DNA of 64,000 nucleotides from Bacillus solitudinis (GTDB taxonomy: Bacteria; Bacillota; Bacilli; Bacillales; Bacillaceae_D): contig NZ_KZ454943.1 in the NCBI RefSeq assembly GCF_002797395.1, positions 3,075,966 to 3,139,965 of the forward strand. The letters run 5' to 3'. Every line of letters starts with the position of its first letter. Within the stretch, counting starts at the first letter, position 1. The notes under the pieces are model-generated. The model searched no databases and was not told where the DNA came from. It was given only the letters and a program-made list of their open reading frames with translations. The translations under genes were made by a program, and so were the position numbers. This document shows positions 16,806 through 24,880 of this stretch, one piece after another.

Positions 16806-17790
16806 AGCTTTAGTTCGAAAAGAATGGAAACAAGGCAAAGTGGTATTAATGTTAATTACTCTTTTATTTATCTTTCAATATCCGATGCGCGCTGTATTAG
16901 GACTACAGGATTTGCGAGAAACTCGAAATGAAAATTGGTTTATGCCTGAACATCAAGTACCCAATATTTTCGGGCCTGGTGTGCCCACAATGCTTATCAT
17001 TGTTTTTATTGTTTTACTGGCCGTTCAGTTTATCGGGCTCGAACGGAATACAAGAAGACATGATTTTTCGTTTGCCTTACCGTTTAAAAGGCGAACAATA
17101 TTTTTAGTGAAATGGGGACTTGGAACATCGTTGATTACAGCAGTTATGTTCTTCTCTTTTTTGCTTGCGTACTTTTTAATCATTACCTCTGAATTTGCTG
17201 TGTACCTTGAACCTTATAATTTTCTTTCATTAATTCTGGCTCCTTGGCTTGGCTATGTTGCGATGTACACCTTTGCTTTATTCATTGGCACAATTACCGG
17301 GGAAATGGTTTCTCAAATTGCCTTAACGTTTATTTTCACTGTCTTTCCTTTAGGTTCGATGGTGTTAATAAGTCAATTTATTGACTTGCACTTTAGTATG
17401 TATCCACGCTATCCAGAGTTTCTTCAACAATTTGTGTGGCCGATGTACGCTCTGTCACCACCTGGAGGCGGAAGTAATCTTTCATTGTGGATCCCAGCTA
17501 TCGCGATTGTATTTTTTGTTATATTAAGCCAGTGGTTGTATGAAAAGAACCATAATGAACATAATGGGGAGTTTTTAATTTTTAAGGAACTTCAACCTAT
17601 TTTTAGAGTAGGGATTATTATTTGTTTTGCGATGCTTGGTGGAATGCTTTTCTCAAGTCTTGTTCCATATTCATTAGGTAATGGGGCACAAATATTATGT
17701 TATTGGATAGGGGCAGGCATTTTTATTTTTCTAAGTTATTTACTCACGAAGCGTTTGTTCACAATGAATATTACTGTAAAAGGGAAATAG
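16795..17790 (+). CDS. ABC transporter permease
   Basis: The 331-residue membrane protein has about six to eight hydrophobic segments and begins IKALVRKEWKQGK, a pattern shared by ABC-2 type permeases. A perfect GGAGGTG (16782-16788) lies six bases before TTG 16795, which I choose as start; ATG 16789 would directly abut the site. The gene overlaps the ATPase end by 11 bases. It is the last gene of the regulator-ATPase-permease operon, similar in organisation to part of the ytr operon. Confidence 0.78.
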   Translation: MQIKALVRKEWKQGKVVLMLITLLFIFQYPMRAVLGLQDLRETRNENWFMPEHQVPNIFGPGVPTMLIIVFIVLLAVQFIGLERNTRRHDFSFALPFKRRTIFLVKWGLGTSLITAVMFFSFLLAYFLIITSEFAVYLEPYNFLSLILAPWLGYVAMYTFALFIGTITGEMVSQIALTFIFTVFPLGSMVLISQFIDLHFSMYPRYPEFLQQFVWPMYALSPPGGGSNLSLWIPAIAIVFFVILSQWLYEKNHNEHNGEFLIFKELQPIFRVGIIICFAMLGGMLFSSLVPYSLGNGAQILCYWIGAGIFIFLSYLLTKRLFTMNITVKGK

Positions 17791-17792
17791 AA

Positions 17793-17826
17793 AGAAGCCA
17801 GAGAAGTTGATTCTCTGGCTTCTTGA
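17793..17826. terminator. Bidirectional terminator between convergent genes
   Basis: AGAAGCCAGAGAA at 17793-17805 pairs exactly with TTCTCTGGCTTCT at 17811-17823. T-rich ends exist on the plus side (CTTCTTG), and TTTCTATTTCCC follows on the minus strand. Confidence 0.8.
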
Positions 17827-17831
17827 ATTCA

Positions 17832-18350
17832 TTAGGTAAGGGCAGGTTCAGGTGTTCCGTGATGCAAAGGAGGCACGAGTAACCAACCTTTGTCTTTATT
17901 TAAACGAAGAGTTGAAGCGGCAATTCTGGCTTTTTGGGTATGGAACTGACCATACATTTGAGCTATGTCTTCACGTGTACATTGGCCTATCGCTTGTGAA
18001 CATGCCATTAGTCCCTGCATTAAATCTCGACTTAGTGCGGCCGCAATTTCTGGGTCAGTAAAACGAGCCCCTGCTGGAATCGATTCTACTTGTGCGCTTG
18101 GGCGTTCGGGTGGTGCTGGAGGTAGAGCGACTCCGTGTTCCATCAGCAACTTTTCAAGAGACTCTACTTCAGTACGTAACTGGTCAATACAGTTTCGTAG
18201 TAATTTGTCTAAATCTACATCACCCGCATGATTGATAAAGGTTTGATATCCAGCAATCATCCCATTTGCACCTGCAAGAAAGGTCCATGCAGAAAACACT
18301 TCGCCATAATGCATGGGTTGTTCTTTTTGGTCTCCGCTTAAAATCCCCAT
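17832..18350 (-). CDS. DUF3231 family protein (ferritin-like, spore-associated)
   Basis: The 172-residue product begins MGILSGDQKEQPMHYGEVFS, which matches the usual start of DUF3231 proteins, so I choose ATG 18350 with AGGGGG upstream rather than longer readings. The protein is helical, with conserved HYGEVFSAW and CIDQLRTEVESLEKLL stretches. DUF3231 proteins occur in spore-formers, mostly with unknown role. It is divergent from the Mn-catalase gene. Confidence 0.72.
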   Translation of the reverse strand: MGILSGDQKEQPMHYGEVFSAWTFLAGANGMIAGYQTFINHAGDVDLDKLLRNCIDQLRTEVESLEKLLMEHGVALPPAPPERPSAQVESIPAGARFTDPEIAAALSRDLMQGLMACSQAIGQCTREDIAQMYGQFHTQKARIAASTLRLNKDKGWLLVPPLHHGTPEPALT

Positions 18351-18532
18351 ACTCATCCCCCTAATTGAATTCATTGTAGTCGACAAACTCCTTAACGACC
18401 ATTAACTAGTCTCTTCCAAATAACTTTAAGTCTTTCATAGGAAAATGTGCCAATTTTATTGAAATTTATGGCATAGAATTAACCTGTCGTCGAATAAGCT
18501 AAAGGGTCAGTATTATTAGGGGAGGAATATTA

Positions 18533-19378
18533 ATGTTTTATCATATTAACCAGCTACAATATCATGCTAAGCCTGAATGTCCAGATCCCGTTTATGCCAA
18601 AAAATTACAAGAAATCCTCGGGGGTCAATTTGGAGAAATTTCAGTTGCATTACAATATTTATTTCAAGGTTGGAATGTACGTGGTGATGAAAAATACCGT
18701 GATTTATTAATGGCCACTGGTACCGAAGAATTGGCCCATGTTGAGATGCTTGCAACGATGATTGCTCGTTTATTAGAAAATGCACCAATCGGAGATCAAG
18801 AATTAGCTGCAAAGGATCCTGTTATCGGTGCCATTTTAGGTGGAATGAATCCACAGCATATTATTGTTTCAGGACTTGGATCTATGCCAGTAGATAGTGT
18901 TGGTAATCCTTGGACAGCGTCTTACATTAATGCAAGTGGTAATCTTCTAGCTGATTTTAGAATGAATTTAACGTATGAATCACATGGTCGACTGCAGGCC
19001 GTCAGACTTTATGAGATGACAACTGATCCTGGAGTTAAAGACATGCTCTCCTTTCTGATTGCTCGAGATACGATGCATCAAAATCAATGGTATGCGGCTA
19101 TTTGTGAATTAGAGGAACAAGAAAATATTGTTGTACCAAGTACATTCCCACGTGAGTTAGAAAAACAAGAGGTGGCTTATACTTACTTTGATTTTTCTGG
19201 TGGCAAGGCAAGTAAGTCTGGTCGTTGGGCAGATGGAAGAAGCATGGACGGACTTGGCGAATTTGTTTATGTAGCGCAGCCTCAAGCCTTCGGAAAGAAG
19301 CCTCGCTTGAAGCCTGCACCACTTTATATACATGATACGGTGTTACCGCAATCACCGCATCACCCACCAATGCTTTAG
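18533..19378 (+). CDS. Manganese catalase
   Basis: The 281-residue non-haem catalase dismutates hydrogen peroxide. Di-manganese ligands are recognisable in GQFGEISVALQY, TEELAHVEML, ESHGRLQAVRLYEM and ARDTMHQNQWY. The length and proline-rich C-terminus fit YdbD-type enzymes rather than the shorter spore coat CotJC. GGGGAGGAAT precedes the ATG. Neighbouring spore coat genes suggest, but do not prove, a spore-linked role. Confidence 0.9.
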   Translation: MFYHINQLQYHAKPECPDPVYAKKLQEILGGQFGEISVALQYLFQGWNVRGDEKYRDLLMATGTEELAHVEMLATMIARLLENAPIGDQELAAKDPVIGAILGGMNPQHIIVSGLGSMPVDSVGNPWTASYINASGNLLADFRMNLTYESHGRLQAVRLYEMTTDPGVKDMLSFLIARDTMHQNQWYAAICELEEQENIVVPSTFPRELEKQEVAYTYFDFSGGKASKSGRWADGRSMDGLGEFVYVAQPQAFGKKPRLKPAPLYIHDTVLPQSPHHPPML

Positions 19379-19481
19379 TATTGATGAGACCAAACGGAAA
19401 GTCTCGGCTTTTGTGTTAATAAATATATATATCAGTACTTATGTAAGGACTGCTCAAAAAAAAGCAGCCGCAATCTTCGGT

Positions 19482-19949
19482 TTAAAGAATATCAAGTTCA
19501 ACCAGTAACGCAAGTAAGATTTGAAGTAAGATTTGAATGTTTACTCCGATTTGAGTATCCGTCGTTACTACATCAACATTGCGAGAGTTTTCAATGAAAG
19601 TTTTTTGGTAAGAAACTTGCTTCACCTTTGAGCTTTGAAGAAGCTCCTGAGTGATTTGCTCAGCTTGATCACTAGAAGCGATTGAGATACTGATGACAAG
19701 AGCAATCGCCGCTTGCAATGAAGCTTGAAGGTTAATAGCAGCCTTTGTATCCGTTGTTGTAACAGTAACATCGCAAGAGTCTTTTACAATAATATATTCT
19801 TCAGATAACTGAAGAGTTTTGCTGACCTGGTCTGCATTTTGCTTGACGTCTCCATCTCCATTTTTACATAAAGGATGGCGTTCTGAATCTAACGCTGACC
19901 ATTTCTTATTTTCACTATTTTCATTTGAATAAAATACTTCTTGATTCAT
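19482..19949 (-). CDS. cotX: Spore coat protein, CotX family
   Basis: The 155-residue protein contains two Coat_X domains in tandem: one around DSCDVTVTTTDTKAAINLQ, the other around NSRNVDVVTTDTQIGVNIQ, each followed by a hydrophobic stretch. CotX proteins belong to the insoluble outer coat/crust. ATG 19949 is chosen because AAAGGAGG lies eight bases upstream; an upstream TTG in the same frame overlaps the spacer. The hairpin and T-run around 19455-19480 may terminate it. Confidence 0.88.
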   Translation of the reverse strand: MNQEVFYSNENSENKKWSALDSERHPLCKNGDGDVKQNADQVSKTLQLSEEYIIVKDSCDVTVTTTDTKAAINLQASLQAAIALVISISIASSDQAEQITQELLQSSKVKQVSYQKTFIENSRNVDVVTTDTQIGVNIQILLQILLALLVELDIL

Positions 19950-20082
19950 ATTCAATTCCTCCTTTCGGGTTATACTTCAACCTATGTAAGCATAGGTGAT
20001 TTGGAATGGACAAATGACACAGGGGAAACGCATATATTTATTAAGTCGAGACAACGGCCTAGGAAAGCTTGGAAAAAAAGAA

Positions 20083-20118
20083 GGTGTCCAAAAGGGAGAG
20101 TAAGACCCTTTGGACACC
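20083..20118 (-). terminator. Terminator of the cotW-like gene
   Basis: GGTGTCCAAA plus GGG at 20083-20096 pairs with ACCC plus TTTGGACACC at 20105-20118. On the minus strand the stem is followed by TTCTTTTTTT. Confidence 0.85.
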
Positions 20119-20151
20119 ATTTCTTTATTATGGAGTTTTGCGATGACCATG

Positions 20152-20493
20152 CTATTTTCTTCTATTTACAAAAGTTTTGACGCCACTAATGTCATTTTTG
20201 TCACTGAAGGTTTTTCGAGATCTTGGTGAAGTGGGTCGACTAGAACTTGATTCGTTTGAAATCTGTTTCTGTGGTGACGCGACTGTCTTATCTTTTTCTT
20301 TAGGAAAATCCTTTTCACTGATTATCTTTTGTTGATTTTCTAAAAAACGTTCAACTTCAGTTTGGATATTTCCCACGACATCTTTAATTTTTGCCTTTTC
20401 TACTTTACTAAGGTGTTTCGACGGTTTTACGTCATGTTTATCAAGAACTTTACCAACAACTAATTCAATTAATTGCTTTTCATGATTTTCCAT
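20152..20493 (-). CDS. CotW-like spore coat/crust protein
   Basis: The 113-residue, highly charged protein resembles B. subtilis CotW: an N-terminal LVVGKVLDKHDVKPSKHLSK helical region, then a coiled-coil-like LENQQK stretch, a low-complexity Ser/Pro middle (ESSSSRPTSPRS) and a basic end (VNRRK). CotW works with CotX in the crust of the spore. It lies immediately upstream of the cotX gene on the same strand, which supports the identification. The ribosome binding site is weak. Confidence 0.65.
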   Translation of the reverse strand: MENHEKQLIELVVGKVLDKHDVKPSKHLSKVEKAKIKDVVGNIQTEVERFLENQQKIISEKDFPKEKDKTVASPQKQISNESSSSRPTSPRSRKTFSDKNDISGVKTFVNRRK

Positions 20494-20604
20494 TACTTTC
20501 CCATTCCTTTCCGTACTTAAACTAGAAATTGTCGCATTAATAGACTATGTGTACGAGAGGGAACAGGTGTAGGCGAAAAGCCGAATTTTCATAAAAAATT
20601 GGAC

Positions 20605-21039
20605 TTATTTGAAAAGTTTTAAGTAGGCTTCGTAGCCTTCTTTTAATAAATTCTCTTTCGGAATAAATCGTAAGGCAGCAGAATTAATACAATATCTTAA
20701 TCCAGTTGGGTCAGGTCCATCATTAAAGACGTGACCTAGATGTGAGTCAGAGTCTTTACTACGAACCTCTGTGCGAACCATAAAGTGGCTAGAGTCTTCC
20801 TTCTCGAGAATACTCTCTTCGACAATTGGGCGGGTGAAGCTTGGCCATCCACACCCCGCATCAAATTTATCATTAGAACTGAATAATGGTTTACCCGATA
20901 TGATATCGACATAAATCCCCTCTTCATCAAGTTCATAGTATTCATTTTGGAAAGGAGGTTCTGTACCATTGTTTTGAGTGACTTCATATTGGACTTTAGT
21001 TAATCTTTTGCGGAGCTCTTCTTTTGAATCGTTCTTCAT
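20605..21039 (-). CDS. msrB: Peptide-methionine (R)-S-oxide reductase
   Basis: The 144-residue enzyme reduces methionine-R-sulfoxide in proteins. Typical motifs are [17 protein letters not shown] and the active-site Cys in [11 protein letters not shown]. The zinc-binding CxxC pairs of some MsrB proteins are absent, as in B. subtilis. The gene begins one base after the msrA stop and is expressed with it. Confidence 0.94.
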   Translation of the reverse strand: MKNDSKEELRKRLTKVQYEVTQNNGTEPPFQNEYYELDEEGIYVDIISGKPLFSSNDKFDAGCGWPSFTRPIVEESILEKEDSSHFMVRTEVRSKDSDSHLGHVFNDGPDPTGLRYCINSAALRFIPKENLLKEGYEAYLKLFK

Positions 21040-21040
21040 G

Positions 21041-21571
21041 TTATTCGTCCCCCCAGTGATTCTTAATAAACGTGTCTCTTCCAGATCCCTTTCGGTACAT
21101 CGAGTAACGGTGTGGGTTTTTCTTATAATAATCTTGATGATAGTCCTCAGCTGGGTAGAAGGTTTCTGCTGGTAAAATCATCGTGGCGATTGGTTTAGCA
21201 AATTGAGCTTTTTCTTGTAAATGCTGCTTAGAGAGTTCAGCAAGGTTCTTTTGTTCGTTTGAATGATAGAAAATCGCTGTTCTGTAAGAATCCCCTCTAT
21301 CAAAAAATTGTCCCCCTGCATCAGTCGGGTCAATTTGTCTCCAGAAGATGTCTAGTATCTTTTCATACGAAAATATTGAAGGGTCAAAGATAATTTGAAC
21401 AGCTTCATAATGACCAGTTTTTTCAGAACAAACGTCTTGATATGTTGGATTTTCCAGATGTCCTCCTGTGTAGCCAGAAGTGACACTCTCTATTCCCTCA
21501 TATTGGTCAAATGGTTTGACCATACACCAAAAACAGCCGCCTGCAAAAGTAGCCTTATCAAGTTTAGACAT
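21041..21571 (-). CDS. msrA: Peptide-methionine (S)-S-oxide reductase
   Basis: The 176-residue enzyme repairs methionine-S-sulfoxide. The active-site motif GGCFWC (Cys13, Cys16) and the surrounding [17 protein letters not shown] and [12 protein letters not shown] are diagnostic. GGAGGG precedes the ATG. It forms a two-gene oxidative-damage repair operon with msrB; neighbouring Mn-catalase fits the same stress theme. Confidence 0.95.
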   Translation of the reverse strand: MSKLDKATFAGGCFWCMVKPFDQYEGIESVTSGYTGGHLENPTYQDVCSEKTGHYEAVQIIFDPSIFSYEKILDIFWRQIDPTDAGGQFFDRGDSYRTAIFYHSNEQKNLAELSKQHLQEKAQFAKPIATMILPAETFYPAEDYHQDYYKKNPHRYSMYRKGSGRDTFIKNHWGDE

Positions 21572-21601
21572 AATTCATCCCTCCCGGTAACGGTTAGTTA
21601 A

Positions 21602-22047
21602 AGATACGGCTATTATAACATGGTGTACTTAAACCCCTCATTGAATACGATTTGAATTTGTGAAATTAGTAAAGAAGAAAGTCCCATAATGGTTAAAAAA
21701 ATTGCCTTATGGGACTTCCAATTTTTCACTAGAAGTAATTTGTTTTCTTTGAGAACGTTTGGTAGGATAACGTTTCTGGCAACTGTTCCAAGGTTTCAAT
21801 GAATATCTAGCCTTCGTTCCAGGCGATGGAGTAAATAAAGAGTCACCACGCCAGGAAAACCGTATTCACTAAGAAGTGGTATCCAACATCAATACCCGTC
21901 ATCTTCTCTCTATATAGCCTTGAAAGCTTCACTGGGGAGGAGAGGTACTAAGTCTTTTCGGAAAAAAGTAAGAAGAGGTTTTAGACAGGGGGAACAAGGG
22001 AAATCCTAATGATTAGTGAAGGTAGAAGTAGAAAGGGTGTTCTTTAT
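21602..22047. other. Long intergenic region with one strong hairpin
   Basis: AAGTCCCATAA (21679-21689) pairs with TTATGGGACTT (21708-21718); on the minus strand a TTTCTTCTTT tract follows, so it could terminate a transcript reading toward msrA. The rest, up to the transporter start, has no gene or known riboswitch motif that I can recognise. A short minus-strand reading rich in basic residues may be a decayed remnant, but this is too weak to name. Confidence 0.4.
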
Positions 22048-23730
22048 ATGAAACGTGCAAAGCAATTACAGAGGCCAGGAATTGTCCTCATTGTATCTAC
22101 AATTCTTGTGGCTCTCTTTGTGATGTGGGGGGCTATATCTCCAAGTTCTTTAGACGTGGCCTCTGGTTATGGTCTTAATTGGATGATCGCAAATTTCGGT
22201 TGGTTTTATATGCTTTCAACTGCTCTTTTTGTGTTATTTGTCATCGTCCTAGCAATAAGTCCTTATGGGAAAATGAGGTTAGGAAAACCAGACGAACGTC
22301 CTGAGTTCACATGGTACTCTTGGATTGGCATGCTCTTTGCGGCTGGAATCGGTGTTGGCTTTGTATTTTGGGGAGTCGCTGAGCCGGTTTTATATTATAT
22401 AGATACGCCAATGGGCTATACCCCTGGAACACCTGAAGCAGCCAATGCTGGATTACGCTATGCTGTTTACCATTGGGCCCTTCATCCATGGGCAATTTTT
22501 TCGGTAGTTGGCTTAACGTTAGCTTACGTACAATTTCGTAAAAACAGGCCTGCACTAATTAGTTCTGCTTTCTACCCAATTATTGGAGAACGCGTTCAAG
22601 GATGGGCTGGTAAATCGATTGACATTCTAGCTGTCATTGCTACATGTATTGGGGTGGCGACGACCTTCGGGCTGAGCGCATTACAAATTACAGGAGGACT
22701 TTCTTATATTTCTCCAATTCCAAATTCAGTTTGGACGCAAATTATTATAATTGTCATTGTTACATTCCTATTTATGGTTTCTGCAGCAAAAGGGGTAGAT
22801 AAAGGAATAAAGATACTTAGCAATATTAATCTGGTGGTTGCTGGTCTTTTGCTTATTTTTGTAATTATTGTCGGACCAACTTTATTTATTGCCGAAAGTT
22901 TTGTCACAACCCTAGGCGGTTACATTACGAATGTTGTGTCAATGAGTTTAACTATGACTCCTTTTACAGATAGTGCATGGTTAGGAACGAATACCATATT
23001 CTTTTGGGCATGGCATATCGCTTGGGCTCCGTTTATGGGGTTGTTTATTGCGAGAATTTCCCGAGGAAGGACAATTAGAGAATTTATGGCAGGTGTATTA
23101 GTGGTGCCTTCGATCCTGGCAGTGATATGGTTTACGACATTTGGAGGAACAGCACTAAACCTTGAGATTGCTGGAACTGCACCCATTGCAGACTTGGTGA
23201 TGGAAAACGTTGAATTGGCCTTATTTGCAATGCTAGGTGAATTACCGTTAAGTATGATTACAAACGGATTAGCAGTACTCCTTATTTTAATTTTCTTCAT
23301 TACATCTGCCGATTCTGCATCCTATGTACTTGGGGCAATGACTTCAGGTGGGAGCTTGAATCCAAAAATGTCAGTTAAGCTGCTTTGGGGGTTCTTAATC
23401 GCGGGAACAGCGAGTGTTCTTCTCTTAAGCGGTGATGGTGGGTTGGGGGCATTACAAACCGCCTCAATCATAGCGGCGTTACCTTTTGCAGTTATTATGA
23501 TTTTAATGATTTTTTCAATGTTAGTTATGATAGGAAAAGATTATCAACTTGAAAGAGTGAAGAAGCGGACAAAACAAACGGAACGAATAAAGAAAGAAAT
23601 AAGAAGCGCACTTTATGACGATTTAAAAGAAGAAGTATATGAAGAAGTTTATGAACAAGTAAAAGAAGAAATGGAAACCACAGTCCAAAATGAAATAGAT
23701 GAACTTGTAAATAATAAGAAGAAGGACTGA
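22048..23730 (+). CDS. BCCT family transporter (glycine betaine/choline type)
   Basis: The 560-residue protein has about 12 membrane segments and the family motifs: GIGVGFVFWGVAEP on the third helix, YHWALHPWAIFSVVGL, and the conserved FFWAWHIAWAPFMGLFIARI. It probably imports a compatible solute with sodium. The C-terminal 70 residues are charged and coiled-coil-like (KEEVYEEVYEQVKEEME), as in osmosensing BCCT tails. I prefer ATG 22048 (AGGGTG 8 bases upstream) over ATG 22009, which also has a possible site. Confidence 0.88.
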   Translation: MKRAKQLQRPGIVLIVSTILVALFVMWGAISPSSLDVASGYGLNWMIANFGWFYMLSTALFVLFVIVLAISPYGKMRLGKPDERPEFTWYSWIGMLFAAGIGVGFVFWGVAEPVLYYIDTPMGYTPGTPEAANAGLRYAVYHWALHPWAIFSVVGLTLAYVQFRKNRPALISSAFYPIIGERVQGWAGKSIDILAVIATCIGVATTFGLSALQITGGLSYISPIPNSVWTQIIIIVIVTFLFMVSAAKGVDKGIKILSNINLVVAGLLLIFVIIVGPTLFIAESFVTTLGGYITNVVSMSLTMTPFTDSAWLGTNTIFFWAWHIAWAPFMGLFIARISRGRTIREFMAGVLVVPSILAVIWFTTFGGTALNLEIAGTAPIADLVMENVELALFAMLGELPLSMITNGLAVLLILIFFITSADSASYVLGAMTSGGSLNPKMSVKLLWGFLIAGTASVLLLSGDGGLGALQTASIIAALPFAVIMILMIFSMLVMIGKDYQLERVKKRTKQTERIKKEIRSALYDDLKEEVYEEVYEQVKEEMETTVQNEIDELVNNKKKD

Positions 23731-23740
23731 TAGTCATTCG

Positions 23741-23786
23741 AGGTTGTGCCAACAGGTCAAAGTTATCTAATGGCGCAACCTTTTAA
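23741..23786 (+). terminator. Intrinsic terminator
   Basis: AGGTTGTGCCA at 23741-23751 pairs with TGGCGCAACCT at 23771-23781, followed by TTT. Confidence 0.8.
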
Positions 23787-23967
23787 AATGGAAAGAGTTG
23801 CATGATTCATAGAAGAGCCTTATAAGAAGACCGCTTGAAAGAGGATTTAAAATCTGACAGTAGTTCCACGGATAGTATTTATCCACAAAGCTGTCACAGA
23901 AAAAACGTAGTGTACTCTTTTATGCTTATGATAAGCTTAAAATGAGAAAAGTGAAGAGGTGTCATAT

Positions 23968-24696
23968 ATGAAAAAAACCTACAATTATATCCTTTTAGTC
24001 TGTTTGTTGGTTATTTCCGGATGCGGGCAGGGATTAGAAAATACTGGAGAAAAAAATCCCAATGTAGTTTTGCCAATTGAAGTTGTTTTAAATGTACCGG
24101 AAGAAGCGAAGGTCGGGGAAGAAATTATCATATCTAGTGCTGTGTCTCAAGGAGAAGACCTTATTGAAGATGCAAGTGAAGTCATATTTGAGATTTGGGA
24201 AGAAGGCAGACAAGACAAAGGAATGATGATCGAGCCTTCCGAACAGGAGGGGCATTTGTACAAACTTACCCATATCTTTGAAAAAGAAGGAAAACACCAC
24301 ATCAAGGTTCATGTGACAGCTAGAGATATGCACAGGATGCCTGCTACGGAAATTAACATTGGTGCAGACGGTGTTGAACAAGAGATGAACCATGAAAAGG
24401 AAAGTAATCACACTCATATAGGTCACCATAGCAACTTTGAGGTTACGACAAAAATAGAAAATGAAAATTTACGAGTTGTTATTGAAAGAGAAAATGTTTT
24501 GTTTACTAAAGGTAAGGTAACTCTTGAATTAATAAAGAATGGAGACGAACATACCATCTGGCTTGATGCCATTGAAACGGAAGCCGGAGTGTATGAAGTA
24601 GCAGAGATAGCAAACTTACAAGGGATTTTTCAAGTTGTTATTCATATCGAACAAGAAATGATTCATGATCATATTGAAACAGAGATAACGTTTTAG
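23968..24696 (+). CDS. Lipoprotein with two YtkA/FixH-like domains
   Basis: The 242-residue product has a lipoprotein signal ending LLVISGCG, with the lipid-modified Cys at about residue 20. Two beta-sandwich domains of YtkA-like type follow (about 35-130 and 155-242), joined by a histidine-rich linker (HEKESNHTHIGHH) that might bind metal. YtkA-like domains occur in copper or redox contexts, but no function is known here. ATG 23968 is chosen, with GAAGAGGTG just before it. Confidence 0.75.
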   Translation: MKKTYNYILLVCLLVISGCGQGLENTGEKNPNVVLPIEVVLNVPEEAKVGEEIIISSAVSQGEDLIEDASEVIFEIWEEGRQDKGMMIEPSEQEGHLYKLTHIFEKEGKHHIKVHVTARDMHRMPATEINIGADGVEQEMNHEKESNHTHIGHHSNFEVTTKIENENLRVVIERENVLFTKGKVTLELIKNGDEHTIWLDAIETEAGVYEVAEIANLQGIFQVVIHIEQEMIHDHIETEITF

Positions 24697-24700
24697 AGTC

Positions 24701-24742
24701 AAAAGAGGTTCTTCCCGGGATGGGGGAGAACCTCTTTTCCTA
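24701..24742 (+). terminator. Intrinsic terminator
   Basis: AAAAGAGGTTCT at 24701-24712 pairs exactly with AGAACCTCTTTT at 24727-24738. Confidence 0.85.
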
Positions 24743-24880
24743 TTAATAAACTGATCACTTCTTAAAAAAGGTCAGAATTTGCTAAATAAAGAAATTGGTG
24801 AAGTTTTATAGAAGAATTTGAAGGATTCTAGAAAAAACTAGGGAATTAAAAGGATAAGCACATTATTAGAGGAGAAAAAG

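Noticed and set aside
18440-18490. CATAGAATTA before Mn-catalase as a sporulation sigma promoter
   Set aside because: The -35 part does not fit sigma-E, sigma-K or sigma-G spacing; too weak.
23782-23967. Direct search for a gene or riboswitch between the BCCT gene and the YtkA-like lipoprotein
   Set aside because: No open frame with a ribosome binding site and no recognised RNA motif.
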